Part shown: piece by piece, positions 61,691-64,000 of the stretch
Layout of the letters: each line of letters opens with the position of its first letter
How positions within the stretch are numbered: the first letter of the stretch is position 1
Source: Punica granatum
Taxonomy: Eukaryota > Streptophyta > Magnoliopsida > Myrtales > Lythraceae
Assembly (NCBI RefSeq): GCF_007655135.1
Contig: NC_045134.1
Span: 8,390,982 to 8,454,981, forward strand
DNA length: 64,000 bases
Direction of reading: 5' to 3'
Program-made: the position numbers and the translations under genes
The notes under the pieces: model-generated
What the model saw: the letters and a program-made list of their open reading frames with translations, nothing else
Database searches by the model: none
What the model was told of the DNA's origin: nothing

Positions 61691-63330
61691 AACTAATCTC
61701 TAGCCCAAATTTTTTTTTTCTCGATAATCAATCAATGAATGCCCATTGATATTAAAAAAAACAGACAGAGAGAGAGAGAAGAGTCCAAAGATGGTACATT
61801 ATATAAGTAGAAAATACAGCGTATCCTTCTAAATTACCGTAAAGAAAAGTACCTATGGCCAAGCACATTGGATAAATATATAAATATAATTATAAAAATC
61901 TTTTCAATTGTTGTAGGTCATCTTAACCTTTTGAGATTGAACTCCATATGAACTCTAGTAAAGATTAGGAAACAAAGCATAACATAATCTATATAGAAAC
62001 GGCTACAATAGAGAAGTCGAGCCAAAATGAGTCTTGGGTTGGTACTCGGTACAAGAATCCGTTTCTATAGCCCAAGTTCATTTTCATATATTTATATATT
62101 ATTTCATTTATAATTATTTATAATTTGGAACACCAATTTTTTTATTAATTAAAAATAATGAATTTTTTCAATGATTAATTTCATATTTTAAAATAATAAT
62201 AATAACTTTTAGTTTTTATTGAAAATTAGAATATGCTGTTAAATAAATTAATAATAATTAGATTATGAAAATGACAAATTAGACTATGCTCATGGGGGAT
62301 CCAAATGGGCACCCATCGAGAAGGCAAGGAAAGGTCACCAATGAGAGAAATTGTATGGTGCAATAGTTGCATGATGATACCACTTTCTCGATCGTCGAAT
62401 AATTAATTATTTATTTATCAACAATTGGACTATAGATCGTCGAATAATTAATTATTTATTTATCAACAATTGGACTATAGACCTTCCCTCAAATGATAGC
62501 AGTAGTGTTACCCTTATAACTAATAATAAGTTTTAGCTTATTCTGTAGCCATTCTTTTTATTTTTTGATTGATGAATATGATAATGATGAATAATTGATC
62601 CATTAGTAATTAATTGTACATTAAAATATGCTGTTAGAGAAGACTAACTAAACTCATTTGAATTATTATTTCTGCGATCACATTTCTTTTTGGTGATGAT
62701 AGCTTGTAAATCGATTAAAAATATGTGTCATTACGTGGGAATCTCTGGTAGTCCAACAACTCCCACAATTGCTGAATGCATGGCTTAACACGAAAACTAT
62801 AGGTATTGCCCTTCATTCATTCTGTAAATTAAAGTTGTAACAAGTTTTTGACTGGAAAGCGATCAAATGAGAAGGTTAATTTAAAGAGGTCGTAATACAC
62901 GATCTATCGAGCAACTTTGCTGTCATAGCGCTATGATAGGACCAATAATGGCTTCGACCAACATGACCTAGCTTGACTTGGACTTAAGGCCGCCGAGGCT
63001 ATAACCCACCCTCCCCAGGATAATCCCATGGCCTGATATTGGCACTCTCATCCGATAAGACCGATACCCGTTGCAATCTTGGAAAGATTAATATATGGCC
63101 CTATTAATGTTGGTGACCTAAGGGTTGCGCGTGATTCTGTTGAGGGAGGTGTGTCTGAACAGATCTGGAATTAAAATAAAGGAGCAAAATGGGAACATCC
63201 ATTCCAAATTTCCAAATATCAACCAATTTGAAATTGGTGGTGCCATATCCTACGGAATGGCTGAATATACATACATATATTCTATTCTTGATACTTCGAG
63301 GAAGGTGCATCGTGGTCATTAATTAGGGAA
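61691..63330. other. AT-rich spacer with a perfect 45-bp tandem duplication
   Basis: No gene seen. 62391-62435 is repeated exactly at 62436-62480. The frames at 63104-63322 are not convincing. Confidence 0.6.
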
Positions 63331-64000
63331 AATTGCCTCTCTCCTCTGTCTCTCTCTCCCCTCTCTTTCTCTCTCTATTCTCTCTCCCCTGTCTGTCCCC
63401 TTCACAGCTGCATTGCAGCGAACAAAGAAAAAAAAAGCAAACAGATGCAATCTTAATTCACTCATCGATTTCGGTCCCAATTAGACTGGAATTTTGTGGG
63501 CTTGCGGTCCCGTTCTGCTTGGTGGTGATTTCTGATTGTAAATTAAGGTTTAGCTGCGGTCCTTCTCTCATCTTTCCTTCCCTCTCTGTCTCCTCTTTCG
63601 ATCTCTCTCTCATCTTTCGTTTAATTGAAGTTTTTTATTTTTTATTTCTCTTCCCTAATTCATTGCAATATGCACCCCGAATTGGCTTTCGAGATCACCA
63701 ATTTCATGTTTTCCTTCCGTTAATTTCGATTTTGTGAGGTTAGGCTCGGGTTTCCTCTACGATTCTTGTTGAATCTTTCGTGGCTGTGGGATTCCTGTCA
63801 TTCCAGGTTTCCGATTTTCTGTTCTTGATTTTTCATGTCGCATGCCACTGGAGCTGATTGGGTTAAAACGTCAGAGTTTGTTTCCATTTTGTCCATCGCA
63901 TTTCCTTTTGCAGAATGATTTCCTTATTTGCTTTGATGAGTGGAGATGATTGTTGGCCAATATGTAAGATCTGTAGAGAGAGAGAACGGGGGAGACGAGA
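63331..64000 (+). other. CT-rich tract, possible 5' leader and first intron of a next gene
   Basis: Starting at 63334 is a long CTCTCT-rich, later mixed sequence typical of plant 5' UTRs, followed by T-rich DNA that looks like a leader intron. ACATACATATATTC at about 63268-63282 could hold a TATA box. The 134-residue open frame at 63333-63737 is S/L/F-rich translation of CT repeats and is not taken as protein. The window ends before any coding exon. Confidence 0.3.

Noticed and set aside
63333..63737. 134-aa plus-strand open frame
   Set aside because: Ser/Leu/Phe-rich translation of CT repeats; better read as an untranslated leader.
1..64000. CRISPR arrays, bacterial operons or phage genes
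   Set aside because: Nothing of the kind; split genes, TNL receptors and plant retroelements show plant nuclear DNA.

Overview
The window is plant nuclear DNA from a eudicot: split genes with GT-AG introns, several full TIR-NB-LRR (TNL) immune receptor genes (a class absent from grasses), Ty1/copia and TRIM retroelements and many short TIR transposons in AT-rich spacers. The TNL leucine-rich repeat style (LPDSIGxLKxLKVIxM, GEIPSxIGxLSSLRxLxLS) reminds me of Myrtales TNLs (pomegranate, eucalypts), but that is an impression, not a test.

Layout. (1) 1-31,088 holds a tandem array of three plus-strand glycoside hydrolase family 3 (GH3) beta-glucosidase genes: the last exon of one at the left edge (89-588), a complete 9-exon gene (15,435-21,187, 610 aa) and a third 9-exon copy (27,161-31,088) whose third splice donor is destroyed. 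Pieces of TNL genes lie between them: LRR on the minus strand (2,586-3,646), NB/LRR on the plus strand (12,415-13,027) and LRR on the plus strand (24,387-25,340). Spacers in front of and behind the GH3 copies are paralogous, so the array grew by duplication of blocks containing both GH3 and TNL pieces. (2) 31,089-41,500 holds a minus-strand LRR pseudogene split by a hAT-like MITE and a full-length copia element, followed by a third copy of the TNL 3' spacer. (3) 41,500-44,205 carries MITEs and a long-TIR, MULE-like element that encloses a gene fragment. (4) 44,499-53,551 is the highlight: ten exons joined by phase-compatible splice sites encode a predicted 2,303-aa protein of order TIR-TIR-TIR-NB-LRR-TIR-NB-LRR. 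(5) 57,521-61,551, convergent with it, is an intact four-exon TNL of 1,185 aa. (6) 61,600-64,000 is AT-rich spacer ending in a CT-rich tract that looks like the leader of a next gene.

Working together. The two intact receptor genes are a tail-to-tail pair, and the plus-strand one is itself a fusion of two receptors. Its first three TIR domains keep the catalytic glutamate of plant TIR NADases; the fourth has glycine there. I infer, without proof, that the fusion packages a signalling-competent multi-TIR receptor with a second receptor whose own TIR is catalytically dead. The GH3 enzymes lack a signal peptide and would hydrolyse beta-glucosides in the cytosol; nothing in the sequence ties them functionally to the receptors beyond shared duplication history.

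Limits: all exon models come from reading frames and splice motifs by eye, with no transcript or homology search; transposon ends are firm only where target-site duplications are stated.
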